Program-made: the position numbers and the translations under genes
The notes under the pieces: generated by a model
Told to the model about the DNA's origin: nothing
Databases searched by the model: none
What the model saw: the letters and a program-made list of their open reading frames with translations, nothing else
Part shown: positions 8,371 through 18,300 of the stretch, piece by piece
Position numbering within the stretch: the first letter of the stretch is position 1
Layout: each line of letters begins with the position of its first letter
Assembly: GCF_016862635.1 (NCBI RefSeq)
Contig: NZ_BONI01000050.1
Coordinates: 1-64,000, forward strand
Source of the DNA: Catellatospora coxensis
GTDB taxonomy: Bacteria > Actinomycetota > Actinomycetes > Mycobacteriales > Micromonosporaceae
Reading direction: 5' to 3'
Length of the DNA stretch: 64,000 bases

Positions 8371-11300
8371 GTGTCGCGTCGCCTTGTGAGCCATGGCCGT
8401 TTCGGCCAAGGCCGTTCGTTGCGCTGGCCGTTGTGGGGCCTGGCGCTCATCGTGGCAGCCCAGTTCGGAGCCGGGGGCGTGGCGCAGGCCGCGCCGGAGC
8501 CGGTGACCGATCCTGCCGCCGTTCCCGCTGCCGCCCAGGAGCCGGCAGCACCGTCCGTCTCCGGGGTGTTCGACAAGGACACCAGCGTGAAGGTGGCGGC
8601 GAAATCGGACCGCGGTTCTGACACCTACCGCAATGCCGACGGATCGCTGACCAAGGTCGTTTCCAGCCGCCCGGTCAACTACCGGGCCAAGGACGGTTAC
8701 TACCGCCCGATCGACACCAAACTGGTGAAGCGGTCCGACGGCCGGCTGCAGATGGCCGCCAACTCCGTACAGGTCTCCCTGGCCGGCGGTGCCGAGAGCA
8801 ACCCGGCCGCCGACCTCGTGTCGGTGACGCTGGAGGGCGGGCAGAGCATCGCCTACGGCGTGCAGGGCGCCGCCGCCGTCGCGCCGACCGTGTCCGGCTC
8901 GACCGCGACCTATCGCGAGCTGCTGCCGAACACCGACGTCGAGATCATGGCGTACGAGTCGGGCGAGAAGGAGAACATCGTCCTGAAGTCGCCGCAGGCG
9001 GCCAACTCGTGGCTGTTCCCGCTGCGCCTGCAGGGTGTGACGCCGCGGCTGGACGCCGACGGCCGGGTCGCGTTCCTCGACGCGAAGGGCACCGCGGTGG
9101 CCTGGATCCCGCGCGGCTACATGCAGGACTCGCACGTCGAGCTGCCGACCGGTGAGCCGACGACGTCCGACGCCGTGTCCTACGAGCTGGTGGAGAGCGC
9201 CGGCGGCTGGGCGCTGCGGGTGACCGCGGACCGTGCCTGGCTGGCCGACCCGGCCCGGGCCTACCCGGTCCGGGTGGACCCGCAGATCACCACGTACACC
9301 ACGACGGACGCGTTCGTCGACAACGACACCAGCACCCCGGCCGGTACGCAGAACGGCACGTCGCTGGCGGTCGGCTACGACAACGAGAGTGCGGCCCGGC
9401 CGTACATCCACTTCGGCAACTTCGCCACCGACCTGGCCGGGCGCCAGATCACCGCGGTGACGCTGCGGCTGTGGCACACCTGGTCGTGGGACTGCACCAC
9501 GCACCTGCCGGTGACCGTGCACGCGGTGACCCAGAACTGGACCGACACCGCGCTGGGCACCAGCACGCTGCCGGGCCCGTCGATCAACGCGACCGCGCTG
9601 GGCACGCTGACCATCGCCGACAACTACCCGGCCTGCACCAACACCGGCGGTGACCGGAGCAAGGGCGCGTGGCGCGACGTCGCGTTGAGCACCGCGACGT
9701 TCACCAGCTGGGCGACCGGCGGCGCCAACTACGGCCTGTCGCTGCGTGCCTCGGAGACCGACCCGAAGAGCTGGAAGCGGTTCACCTCCTCGGACTTCTC
9801 CGCGGGGGCGTACGAGCCGCGGCTCATCGTGACCTACAACGACGTGCCGCAGGTGACCGCGCGGTCGACCACCCCTGCCACGTCCTGCGTCACCGGCTCC
9901 GGCCGCCCGGCGATCCAGACGCTGACGCCGACCCTGTCGGCGACCGTGGCCGACACCGAGGGCACCGCCCAGTCCGTGACGTTCGAGTGGTGGCAGGTCG
10001 GCGGCTCCGCCGCGCTCGGCTCGGCCACCAAGTCCGCCGTCGCGTCCGGCAGCACCACCTCGCACACCCTGGTCGCGGGCAACCTCGCCGAGGGCGGCGC
10101 CTACCAGTGGCGCGTCAAGACGAGTGACGGTCTGTCGACCTCGGCCTGGTCGTCGTTCTGCGAGTTCTCGGTCTACACCACCTTCCCGCCGGTCGCCGGG
10201 TGCCAGAGCGGCGTCGCCAACGACTTCAACGGCGACGGCGTCAAGGACGTGGCCATCGCCGACCCGAACGCCACCGTGAACAGCCTCACCGAGGCCGGCG
10301 CGGTCCAGATCGTCGACGGCGCCTCCGGCGCGGTGACCACCCTGACCCAGGACCTCGCCGAGGTTCCCGGCACGTCCGAGGCCAGCGACCGGTTCGGCTA
10401 CGCGCTGTCGGTGTACGACGCCAACCGTGACGGCTGCGCCGACCTGGCCGTCGGCGTGCCGTACGAGGACGGCGCCTACAGCGACGCCGGCGAGGTGCAG
10501 CTGATCTTCGGCTCGCCCGCGGGCCTGGGCAAGAGCGCCACCGCCCCGTCGGTGAGCTACGTGCAGGGCACCGGCGGCGTGCCGGGTTCGCAGAACTCCG
10601 GGGACTACTTCGGTTTCTCGCTGGCCGGCGGGCAGACGTCCGCGGGTGAGCCCTTCCTGATCATCGGCGCGCCGGGTGAGGACGTCATGGTCAACGCCCG
10701 GCTGAACGCCGAGGCCGGTCTGGCCTACTACATCCGTGGCGGTGTCGCGGCGCTGTTCGACCAGGGCAGCGGCTCCGGCGGCACCCCCGAGTACGACGAC
10801 ATGTTCGGCTACGCCGTCGCTGCCTCGCCGTACCACGTCGCGGTCTCCTCGCCGGGCGAGAGCCGCAGCTCCAGCGCGCAGTACAGCGGCCAGGTGAACG
10901 TCTACAGCCACACGCTGACCAGCAACGTGCCGACCCGCACCGGCTCGGCCGACCAGGACAGCTCGGGAGTCAGCGACGCGGCCGAGAGCGGCGACACGTT
11001 CGGTAAGTCGATCGCGCTCGCGGCGTACTGGCCGACCGGCGACTCGATCCTGGCCGTCGGCGTGCCGGGCGAGGACTCCACCGCCGGCACCGACACCGGC
11101 ATGGTGCACCAGTTCCGGATGTCCGGCACGAGCCTGACCGAGCTGGCGTCGCACAACCAGGACAGCGCCGGCATCTCCGGCGGCAGCGAGGCCGGCGACC
11201 TGTTCGGCGAGAAGGTCGCGCTGGTCAACACGAACCCGACCGCGGCGCCGACGACGTCGACGATGCTGATCGCGATCGGCGCGCCCGGTGAGGAGCTGGG

Positions 11301-11604
11301 CACGACCCTCGACGCGGGCACGATCCGCGTGTTCGCCGCCGGTGTGCCGACCGTGACCAACGACGTCCCGGTGGAGCGCGGCACGGCCAACCTGCCCGGC
11401 ACCCCCGGGGAGCGGGAGCTCATCGGCAACGCCCTCGGCGTGACCGGCACCGAGCTCTACGTCTCCTCGCCGTACCGGAACAAGGCGGCGTGGGCGATGA
11501 CCTGGGCCGCGCTGGCGGCCGACACCGTGACCATCTCCAAGACGTGGACCCCCGGCACGGCCGGCATCCCCTCGGGCGTGCTGTTCGGCACGCAGATCGG
11601 ATGA
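8371..11604 (+). CDS. Secreted DNRLRE-type and FG-GAP (integrin-alpha-like) repeat protein
   Basis: 1077 residues; GTG start with GGGGGAG five bases upstream. Seen in order: signal peptide (hydrophobic core LALIVAAQFGAGGVAQA); a module of about 270 residues with PVNYRAKDGYYRPIDTKLV, LLPNTDVEIMAYE and VLKSPQAA; a DNRLRE-like segment (TTDAFVDNDTS, later RLIVTYN); a fibronectin-like stretch; and from about residue 610 a series of FG-GAP repeats with calcium-binding-like DFNGDGVKDVAIADP and DANRDGCADLAVGVP motifs. These repeats normally build a surface beta-propeller used for binding. The stop overlaps the ATG of the next gene, whose first 300 residues are a diverged copy of the same N-terminal module. 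Such proteins accompany RHS genes in actinomycetes; a role in surface display or delivery of the toxin is inference. Confidence 0.85.
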   Translation: MSRRLVSHGRFGQGRSLRWPLWGLALIVAAQFGAGGVAQAAPEPVTDPAAVPAAAQEPAAPSVSGVFDKDTSVKVAAKSDRGSDTYRNADGSLTKVVSSRPVNYRAKDGYYRPIDTKLVKRSDGRLQMAANSVQVSLAGGAESNPAADLVSVTLEGGQSIAYGVQGAAAVAPTVSGSTATYRELLPNTDVEIMAYESGEKENIVLKSPQAANSWLFPLRLQGVTPRLDADGRVAFLDAKGTAVAWIPRGYMQDSHVELPTGEPTTSDAVSYELVESAGGWALRVTADRAWLADPARAYPVRVDPQITTYTTTDAFVDNDTSTPAGTQNGTSLAVGYDNESAARPYIHFGNFATDLAGRQITAVTLRLWHTWSWDCTTHLPVTVHAVTQNWTDTALGTSTLPGPSINATALGTLTIADNYPACTNTGGDRSKGAWRDVALSTATFTSWATGGANYGLSLRASETDPKSWKRFTSSDFSAGAYEPRLIVTYNDVPQVTARSTTPATSCVTGSGRPAIQTLTPTLSATVADTEGTAQSVTFEWWQVGGSAALGSATKSAVASGSTTSHTLVAGNLAEGGAYQWRVKTSDGLSTSAWSSFCEFSVYTTFPPVAGCQSGVANDFNGDGVKDVAIADPNATVNSLTEAGAVQIVDGASGAVTTLTQDLAEVPGTSEASDRFGYALSVYDANRDGCADLAVGVPYEDGAYSDAGEVQLIFGSPAGLGKSATAPSVSYVQGTGGVPGSQNSGDYFGFSLAGGQTSAGEPFLIIGAPGEDVMVNARLNAEAGLAYYIRGGVAALFDQGSGSGGTPEYDDMFGYAVAASPYHVAVSSPGESRSSSAQYSGQVNVYSHTLTSNVPTRTGSADQDSSGVSDAAESGDTFGKSIALAAYWPTGDSILAVGVPGEDSTAGTDTGMVHQFRMSGTSLTELASHNQDSAGISGGSEAGDLFGEKVALVNTNPTAAPTTSTMLIAIGAPGEELGTTLDAGTIRVFAAGVPTVTNDVPVERGTANLPGTPGERELIGNALGVTGTELYVSSPYRNKAAWAMTWAALAADTVTISKTWTPGTAGIPSGVLFGTQIG

Positions 11605-14600
11605 CGTCGATGTCGCAACGACAGAGCACTGACAGGAAAAGCACGTTGAACAGTTCAACCAAGCAGCCCGCCGGCACACGGCGCTGGTGGGCCAGGCTCG
11701 GCGCGCTCGGCGCCGCCGCGGGCCTCGCCGCCGCCACCGTGTGGGCCGGCGGCACCGCGCAGCAGACGCCCGCCGACACCCTGGCGATGGGCCCGGGCGG
11801 GGTCACCGAACCCGCCAAGCCCTGGACCGAGGCCCAGGCCGTGGGCGCGGCCCGCAAGTCGGGCAAGCAGGTCGAGGTCGCCGCCAAGGGCACCACCCGC
11901 CAGGTGACCTACGCCAACCCGGACGGCTCGTTCACCCACGAGTCGCACGCCGCTCCGTTCCGCGTCATGCAGCGGGGTGAGTGGGTGCCGGTCGACACCA
12001 CGATGATCCGGCACAGCGACGGCAGCGTCGGCCCGAAGGCCGCCGAGACGCCGATGCGGTTCTCCGGCGGCGGCGACATGCCGCTGGCGACGATCTCGCG
12101 GGCCGGCCGCGTGATGAGCCTGACCTGGCCGACGGCGCTGCCGCAGCCGGTCCTGTCGGGCGACTCGGCGACCTACCCGAACGTCCTGCCGGACGTCGAC
12201 CTGGTCGTGCACGCCTCGGCGACCAGCTACACGCACGTGCTGGTCGTCAAGACGCCGCAGGCTGCGGCGCTGCCGCAGATCAAGACCGTGTCGTACGGGC
12301 TGAAGGGCACCAACCTGACCTTCGCGGTCGAGTCCGGTGACCGGCTGGTCGCCAAGGACACCGGCTCCGGCGGCGTGGTGTTCTCGTCCCCGGCGCCGAA
12401 GATGTGGGACGCCGGCGACCCGGCCGAGGCCGCCAAGGCCGGCGTCGAGCCGACCCGCTCCTCGCCCGAATCGGCGCGGCGGGCGGACATCGGCGTGCAG
12501 CTCGACCGTGCGACGCTGCGCCTGGTCCCGAACGCGGCGATGCTCGCCGACAAGGGCGTGCGCTTCCCGCTGTACATCGACCCGATGACCGCCCCGACCA
12601 GCAACAGCTCCTGGACCATGGTCGACTCGGGTTACCCGAGTGAGGAGTACTGGCGCTTCGACGGCGACCGCGACCAGCGCATCGGTCTGTGCAACCGGAC
12701 CGATTCGGGCAACACCTGCAACAGCTCGCAGATCAAGCGGCTGATGTACGCGCTGCCCACGCCGTACCAGGACGACACGATCGTGGTGTCCAGTGCGACG
12801 TTCCGGGTCACGATGACGCACACCTACGACGGCTCGGCGCGCAACGCGTCGCTGTACCGGATGGGCGCGGGTATCACCTCGGCCACGAACTGGAGCAACC
12901 AGCCGGCGTGGAGCAAGAAGCAGGACACCCAGGACCCGACGGTGACGCAGGGTTCGTGCACGTCGACGAACCAGAACGTGACGTTCGTCGCCACCGGTGC
13001 GGCGCAGGAGGCGGCGGCCAACAACTGGTCGACGACCACCTTCGGCATCCGCGCCGACGACGAGGGCAGCAAGTACTCCATCAAGCGGTTCTGCGACAAC
13101 GCGGTGCTGTCGGTGACCTACAACCGGCCGCCGGCCACGCCCACCAACCTCACCGCCAACCCCGGTGGCGCGTGCAAGACCGGCACGCCGGACAACACCT
13201 GGTACGTGTCCAGCGTTCCGAAGCTGTCGGCGTACCTGGCCGACCCGGAGACCGACGCGGCCGAGCCGCTGACCGCGACGTTCACCGTCACCTGGACCCC
13301 GTCGGGCGGCAGCCTGCAGACCAAGACGTGGACCTCGGGGCAGAAGGCCAACAAGTCGACGTTCGACTACAACCTGGCCGACGCCGCCACCGGCGTGCCG
13401 AACCTGCCGGAGAACGTCGTCGTGTCCTGGAGCGTCAAGGCCTCCGACGGCACGGCCAACAGCGCCAGCAGTGTCACCTGCGGGTTCATCCTCGACAAGA
13501 CCAAGCCCGCGGGCTCGGACATCGACTCGGCGCTGTTCCTGCCTTCGGACGCCGGCGACGCCACGCCGTCGTGTGTCGAGTCCGGTGACTGGATCGACGG
13601 TGCGGGCCGCTACGGCACGTTCACCTTCGACTCCGCCGCCACGGACGTCGTGTCGTACAAGTACGGCTTCGACACCAACCCGTCGCCGAGCAACGTGCTG
13701 ACCCCGACCGCCAACGGCGGCCCGGTCAGCGTGAGCTGGGCGCCGATGACCGAGGCGCCGCACTTCGTCACCGTGATCGCGGTCGACGCGGCCGGCAAGG
13801 AGAGCGACACCTCCGTCTGCAACTTCAACGTCGCCGCGGGCGGTCCGTCGATCGGGCAGTGGAACCTCGGTGACGCGCCCGGCTCCACCCAGGCCGTCGA
13901 CGAGCGCGGCGCCAACCCGGCCACGCCCGGCCCGGGTGTGACCTTCGGCCAGCCCGGCCCGGGCGGGGCGGCGCACCCGTCGGTGCTGCTGCCCGGCAAC
14001 TCCACCGGCTACCTGTCGACCGCGTCGCAGGGCCTGGTCGACACGTCCCAGCCGTTCACCGTCGCGGCCTGGGTCAAGGCCAACTCCCTGACCGGCTACA
14101 TGTCGGCCGTCTCGCAGGACGGCTCCGGCGTGCCCGGCTTCTACCTCGGGTTCAGCCCGGCCAGCAGCAAGTGGCTGTTCGGCGTGCCCGACATGGACGT
14201 CAACGCCTTCCGTGACTGGCAGGTCACCAGCACCGAGGTCGTCACGGCCCAGACCGGCTGGACCCACCTGGCCGTCGTCGTCGACAACGTCAAGGACACC
14301 ATGACGATGTACGTCAACGGCAAGGTCTCCGGCACGGCCCCGGTGCGCTCGCAGTGGGCGTCGCACGGCAACTTCCAGATCGGGCAGCGGCTCGCGAAGA
14401 CCCAGCACGTCTGGGGTTGGAACGGCGGCATCTCCGACGTCGGCATCTTCGACCGGCTCGTCACGCCGGCCGAGATCGACGCCCTGGCCAAGCCGCGCCT
14501 GCAGCGCGAGGTGTACTGGGCGCTGGACAGCGCCGACGTGCCCGACGACAACCCCGGCGTGTTCGTCAGCGCCGAGACCGTCGTCGACGGCGCGACGCCG

Positions 14601-15269
14601 GACGAGGCCAAGAACCTGACGCTGTACAACGGCGCCACGGTGATGACGCCCGACCCCGACGACCCGTTCGCGGAGCCGGCCCTGGTCGGCGCGGGCCACA
14701 TGGTCCTCGACGGCGGCGACGACTACGCCGCCAGCGGCCAGGCGCTCGTGGGCCAGACCGGCAGCTTCTCGGTCGCGGCCCGGGCCCGGCTGGCTGCCGC
14801 GTGCAGCTCCGACCAGGTCGTGCTGTCGCAGCCCGGTGCCAAGACCAGCCGGTTCCAGGTCAAGTGCGTCGACATCGGCGGGGGGCAGCTGCGCTGGCAG
14901 CTGACCGTCGCGGCCGGTGACGACACCGCCACCTCGACCACGGTCGTCGTGGACGACACCCATGTGCCCGACCCGAGCAACGTCCTGGGTCAGCACCTGG
15001 TCGTCACCTACCACGCGTTCACCAAGGACGTGCAGCTCTACGTCGACGGCGAGCTCGCCGCCAGCGCCCAGGGCACCCACAGCCCGGTGTGGAACGGTCC
15101 CGACAACGGTGTCCAGGTCGGCCGCGCCCTCGTGGACGGCACCACGACCACGCCGACGTACGGCGGGTACTTCTCCGGCGTCCTCGACGAGGTCCGCGTG
15201 TACAGCGGCGTCCTCGACGCGGCGACCGTGATCCGACTGGCCAGCACCACGGCCCAGTCCGACCTGTAA
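11601..15269 (+). CDS. Secreted LamG-like (concanavalin-fold) protein
   Basis: 1222 residues. ATG 11601 overlaps the previous stop (ATGA), implying translational coupling; ATG 11610 and TTG 11646 are alternatives. After the signal peptide (LGALGAAAGLAAATVWA) comes the module shared with the upstream gene: RGEWVPVDTTMIRHSDGS, VLPDVDLVV, VLVVKTPQAA and, near residue 275, APKMWDAGDP, ending in FPLYIDP. A central DNRLRE-like region follows. Two LamG-like jelly rolls close the protein: one around residues 770-970 (PFTVAAWVKAN, WTHLAVVVDN, MYVNGKVSG) and one around 1040-1215 (GSFSVAARARLA, LYVDGELAAS, LDEVRVYSGVL). LamG domains bind sugars or proteins. The gene lies directly upstream of RHS copy 2, separated from it by a strong terminator. 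Confidence 0.85.
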   Translation: MTSMSQRQSTDRKSTLNSSTKQPAGTRRWWARLGALGAAAGLAAATVWAGGTAQQTPADTLAMGPGGVTEPAKPWTEAQAVGAARKSGKQVEVAAKGTTRQVTYANPDGSFTHESHAAPFRVMQRGEWVPVDTTMIRHSDGSVGPKAAETPMRFSGGGDMPLATISRAGRVMSLTWPTALPQPVLSGDSATYPNVLPDVDLVVHASATSYTHVLVVKTPQAAALPQIKTVSYGLKGTNLTFAVESGDRLVAKDTGSGGVVFSSPAPKMWDAGDPAEAAKAGVEPTRSSPESARRADIGVQLDRATLRLVPNAAMLADKGVRFPLYIDPMTAPTSNSSWTMVDSGYPSEEYWRFDGDRDQRIGLCNRTDSGNTCNSSQIKRLMYALPTPYQDDTIVVSSATFRVTMTHTYDGSARNASLYRMGAGITSATNWSNQPAWSKKQDTQDPTVTQGSCTSTNQNVTFVATGAAQEAAANNWSTTTFGIRADDEGSKYSIKRFCDNAVLSVTYNRPPATPTNLTANPGGACKTGTPDNTWYVSSVPKLSAYLADPETDAAEPLTATFTVTWTPSGGSLQTKTWTSGQKANKSTFDYNLADAATGVPNLPENVVVSWSVKASDGTANSASSVTCGFILDKTKPAGSDIDSALFLPSDAGDATPSCVESGDWIDGAGRYGTFTFDSAATDVVSYKYGFDTNPSPSNVLTPTANGGPVSVSWAPMTEAPHFVTVIAVDAAGKESDTSVCNFNVAAGGPSIGQWNLGDAPGSTQAVDERGANPATPGPGVTFGQPGPGGAAHPSVLLPGNSTGYLSTASQGLVDTSQPFTVAAWVKANSLTGYMSAVSQDGSGVPGFYLGFSPASSKWLFGVPDMDVNAFRDWQVTSTEVVTAQTGWTHLAVVVDNVKDTMTMYVNGKVSGTAPVRSQWASHGNFQIGQRLAKTQHVWGWNGGISDVGIFDRLVTPAEIDALAKPRLQREVYWALDSADVPDDNPGVFVSAETVVDGATPDEAKNLTLYNGATVMTPDPDDPFAEPALVGAGHMVLDGGDDYAASGQALVGQTGSFSVAARARLAAACSSDQVVLSQPGAKTSRFQVKCVDIGGGQLRWQLTVAAGDDTATSTTVVVDDTHVPDPSNVLGQHLVVTYHAFTKDVQLYVDGELAASAQGTHSPVWNGPDNGVQVGRALVDGTTTTPTYGGYFSGVLDEVRVYSGVLDAATVIRLASTTAQSDL

Positions 15270-15279
15270 CACCACCGGC

Positions 15280-15317
15280 GAGTGGCCGGCGTCCTGCGGA
15301 CGCCGGCCACTCGTTTT
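15280..15317 (+). terminator. Strong terminator between LamG gene and RHS gene 2
   Basis: Perfect 15-bp stem (15280-15294 with 15298-15312), 3-base loop, then GTTTT. It ends only about 38 bases before the RHS ATG, so RHS copy 2 is either read by partial read-through or has a very compact promoter with a short or absent leader. Confidence 0.85.
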
Positions 15318-15332
15318 CATCTCCTCCCGCAA

Positions 15333-15347
15333 TGATCATTGGCGGTA
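15333..15347 (+). promoter_or_regulatory. Conserved 15-base element upstream of RHS gene 2
   Basis: Same TGATCATTGGCGGTA as at 1416-1430. Here it sits between the terminator and the ATG with only 7 bases to spare, so it is the main candidate for controlling expression of the second RHS gene. Confidence 0.55.
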
Positions 15348-15354
15348 ATGACGC

Positions 15355-18300
15355 ATGTCACTGAAACGTAAGATCCCCCTTTTCGCGCCGCGGCGGCGGC
15401 TGACCCGGCCACTGGCGTTGGTGCTGGCCGCGGCGCTGGGTGCAGGCCTCGTGCAGGTCCAGTCGGTGACCCCGGCCGCGGCCGAGTCCGGCCGACCGGC
15501 GACCCAGGCGCAGGCGCAGGCCGCGAAGGGCACTGCGCTCAAGTCGCAGTCGCCCAGGAAGGACCCGACCGCCGACAAGAACATGTCCCGTGCCGACGCG
15601 GTCGTCTGGCCGGTCGCCGGCTCGGCCGACATCGACGCGGCGACCGTCGAGAGGACCCCGGCCAGGATCGGCGGTCTGCGGATCGACGTCGCACCCGCCA
15701 AGACCGTCGCGGCGGGGGCGTCGTCACGATCGGCCGCGCAGGCACCCCAGCGCGCACACGTGCAGGTCTTCGACCGGACGGCGGCCAAGCGCGCCGGGGT
15801 CGACGGTCCCGTGTTCAAGGTGTCGCGCGCCGACGGCGTCACCGCCACCGAGCAGGTCGGCATCGCCGTCGGATACGACACGTTCGCCCACGCCCACGGC
15901 GGCGACTGGGGTGCCCGGCTGCGGCTGGTCAGCCTGCCGTCGTGCGCGCTGACCACCCCGGACAAGGCGGAGTGCCGCAAGGCCTTGCCGGTCGAGACGG
16001 TGAACGACACGGCCACCCAGACCCTGCGCGCCGACGTCGCCGCGGCGGGAGTCGAGTCCGGTGCGATGGTGCTGGCGATGACCGCCGGTGACTCGTCGGC
16101 CCAGGGCGACTACACCGCCACCAAGCTGTCGCCGTCGTCGTCGTGGTCGACCGCAACGTCCACGGGCGCCTTCTCCTGGACCTACCCGATCCGCACGCCC
16201 GCGACGCCGAGCGGATTCGGTCCGCAGGTGGCGCTCTCCTATTCCTCGCAGTCTGTCGACGGGCGCACGTCCGCGACGAACAATCAGGGCTCGTGGATCG
16301 GCGAGGGCTTCACGTACGAGCCGGGTTACATCGAGCGCCGCTACAAGGCCTGCGCCGACGACGGCCACGAGACCTCCGGCGACCAGTGCTGGGCGTTCCA
16401 CAACGGCACCGTGATGCTGGCGGGGCACTCCGGCACCCTGGTCAAGGTCGATGACGACAACTACAGGCTGTCCACCGATGACGGCTCGAAGGTCGAGCGG
16501 CTGACCGGCGCGGTCAACGGCGATGACGACGGCGAGTACTGGAAGATCACGACGACCGACGGCACGCGGTACTTCTTCGGCCAGAACCGGCTGCCGGGCT
16601 GGACGGCCGGCAAGGAGGAGACCGAGTCGACCTGGACCGCGCCGGTCTACGGCGACGACGCCAACGAGCCCTGCCACAAGGCGTCCTTCGACGACTCGTA
16701 CTGCGACCAGGCGTGGCGCTGGAACCTCGACCACGTCATCGACCCCCGTGGCAATGTGATCTCGTACTTCTACGACCGGGAGACCAACCACTACGCCCGG
16801 GGCGGCAAGACCGACGTCAACGGTGCGGCCTATCACCGGGGCGGGTATCTGGCCCGGGTCGACTACGGCCAGCGCGACCAGCAGGTGTACACGACGAACG
16901 CTCCCGCTCGCATGGTGTTCACCACGGCTGAGCGGTGCATCCCGGGCGGCTCGGTGGACTGCGATCCGCAGGATCTCGACGAGGACACCGCGGCGTCGTG
17001 GCCGGACGTTCCCGAGGACCGGATCTGCGCGGCCGGCACCCACTGCGAGGCCACGCAGACGGCGGCGACCTTCTTCACCCGCAAGCGCCTGACGAAGATC
17101 CAGACTGAGATCCGGGAGGGCGCGGGCTGGTCGCCGGTGGAGTCGTGGAGCCTGGAGCACCAGTTCAAGGTCAACGATGACAACTCGCGGACGTTGTGGC
17201 TGCGCAAGATCCTTCACTCGGGACATCGGGGCGGTGCGACGCTGACGATGCCCGCCACCGAGCTCGACGGTATTCAGCTGCCCAACCGCATCGACCTCGA
17301 CGACGACAACTTCGGGCCGCTGATCCGCTACCGCCTGGCCACGGTCAAGACCGACACCGGCGCGCAGATCACGGTCAACTACAAGGCGCCCGACTGCACC
17401 AAGGACAACCTGCCCACGCCGGGCCAGTCGACCGGGCGTTGCTATCCGGTGATCTGGAACCCGCTGGGTGGTGGTGACGAGGACAAGGTCACCGACTGGT
17501 TCCACAAGTACGTTGTGGACAACGTGGTCGAGGACGACCTGGTCGGCGGCAACGACGACATGGTGACGTCGTACGAGTACGTCGGGGGTGCGGCCTGGCG
17601 CAAGAGTGAGCCGGACGGCATCGGCAAGGACGAGGATCTCACCTGGTCGGACTGGCGGGGCTACGGTCACGTGATCGTCCGCAACGGCGACGGGCAGTCC
17701 ATGCCCGGCCGGGTCGACCATTTCTTCCTGCGCGGCCTGAGCGGTGGTGAGAAGTCCGACGGGACCAGGCCGGTCGTGACGGTCAAGGACTCCACCGGGA
17801 CGGCCTACACCGACCACAACGCCTTCTCCGGCCACGAGATCGAGACGGTGCTCTACGACGGCGCCGACATCGTGTCGAAGTCGATCAACCAGCCGTGGCG
17901 GCACGTGACGCACACCCAGACCGAGTCCTGGGGCGGCAACGTCGCGGGATTCGTCCGTACGGACGTGACCCGCAACCTGATCGCGATGCCCGACGACGGG
18001 CAGGGCAATCCGGTCTGGGGCGAGACCAAGACCGTCTCGACCTTCGACACCACGCGGGGCCGCGTCGAGACGGTCGAGGACCTGGGCGAGGTCGGGCCGG
18101 GCAAGGACGGCGACGAGCAGTGCACCCGTACCTGGTACACCGACTACCCGGCGCTGAACATGTACTCGTACGTGTCGCGGACGCAGACCGTGTCCGTCGG
18201 CTGCGGCGTGGCCAGCCCGGACCTGTCGCAGCAGCTGATCGCTGACAGCCGGACGAGCTATGACAAGCAGGCGTGGAATGTGCCGCCGACCAAGGGCAGC

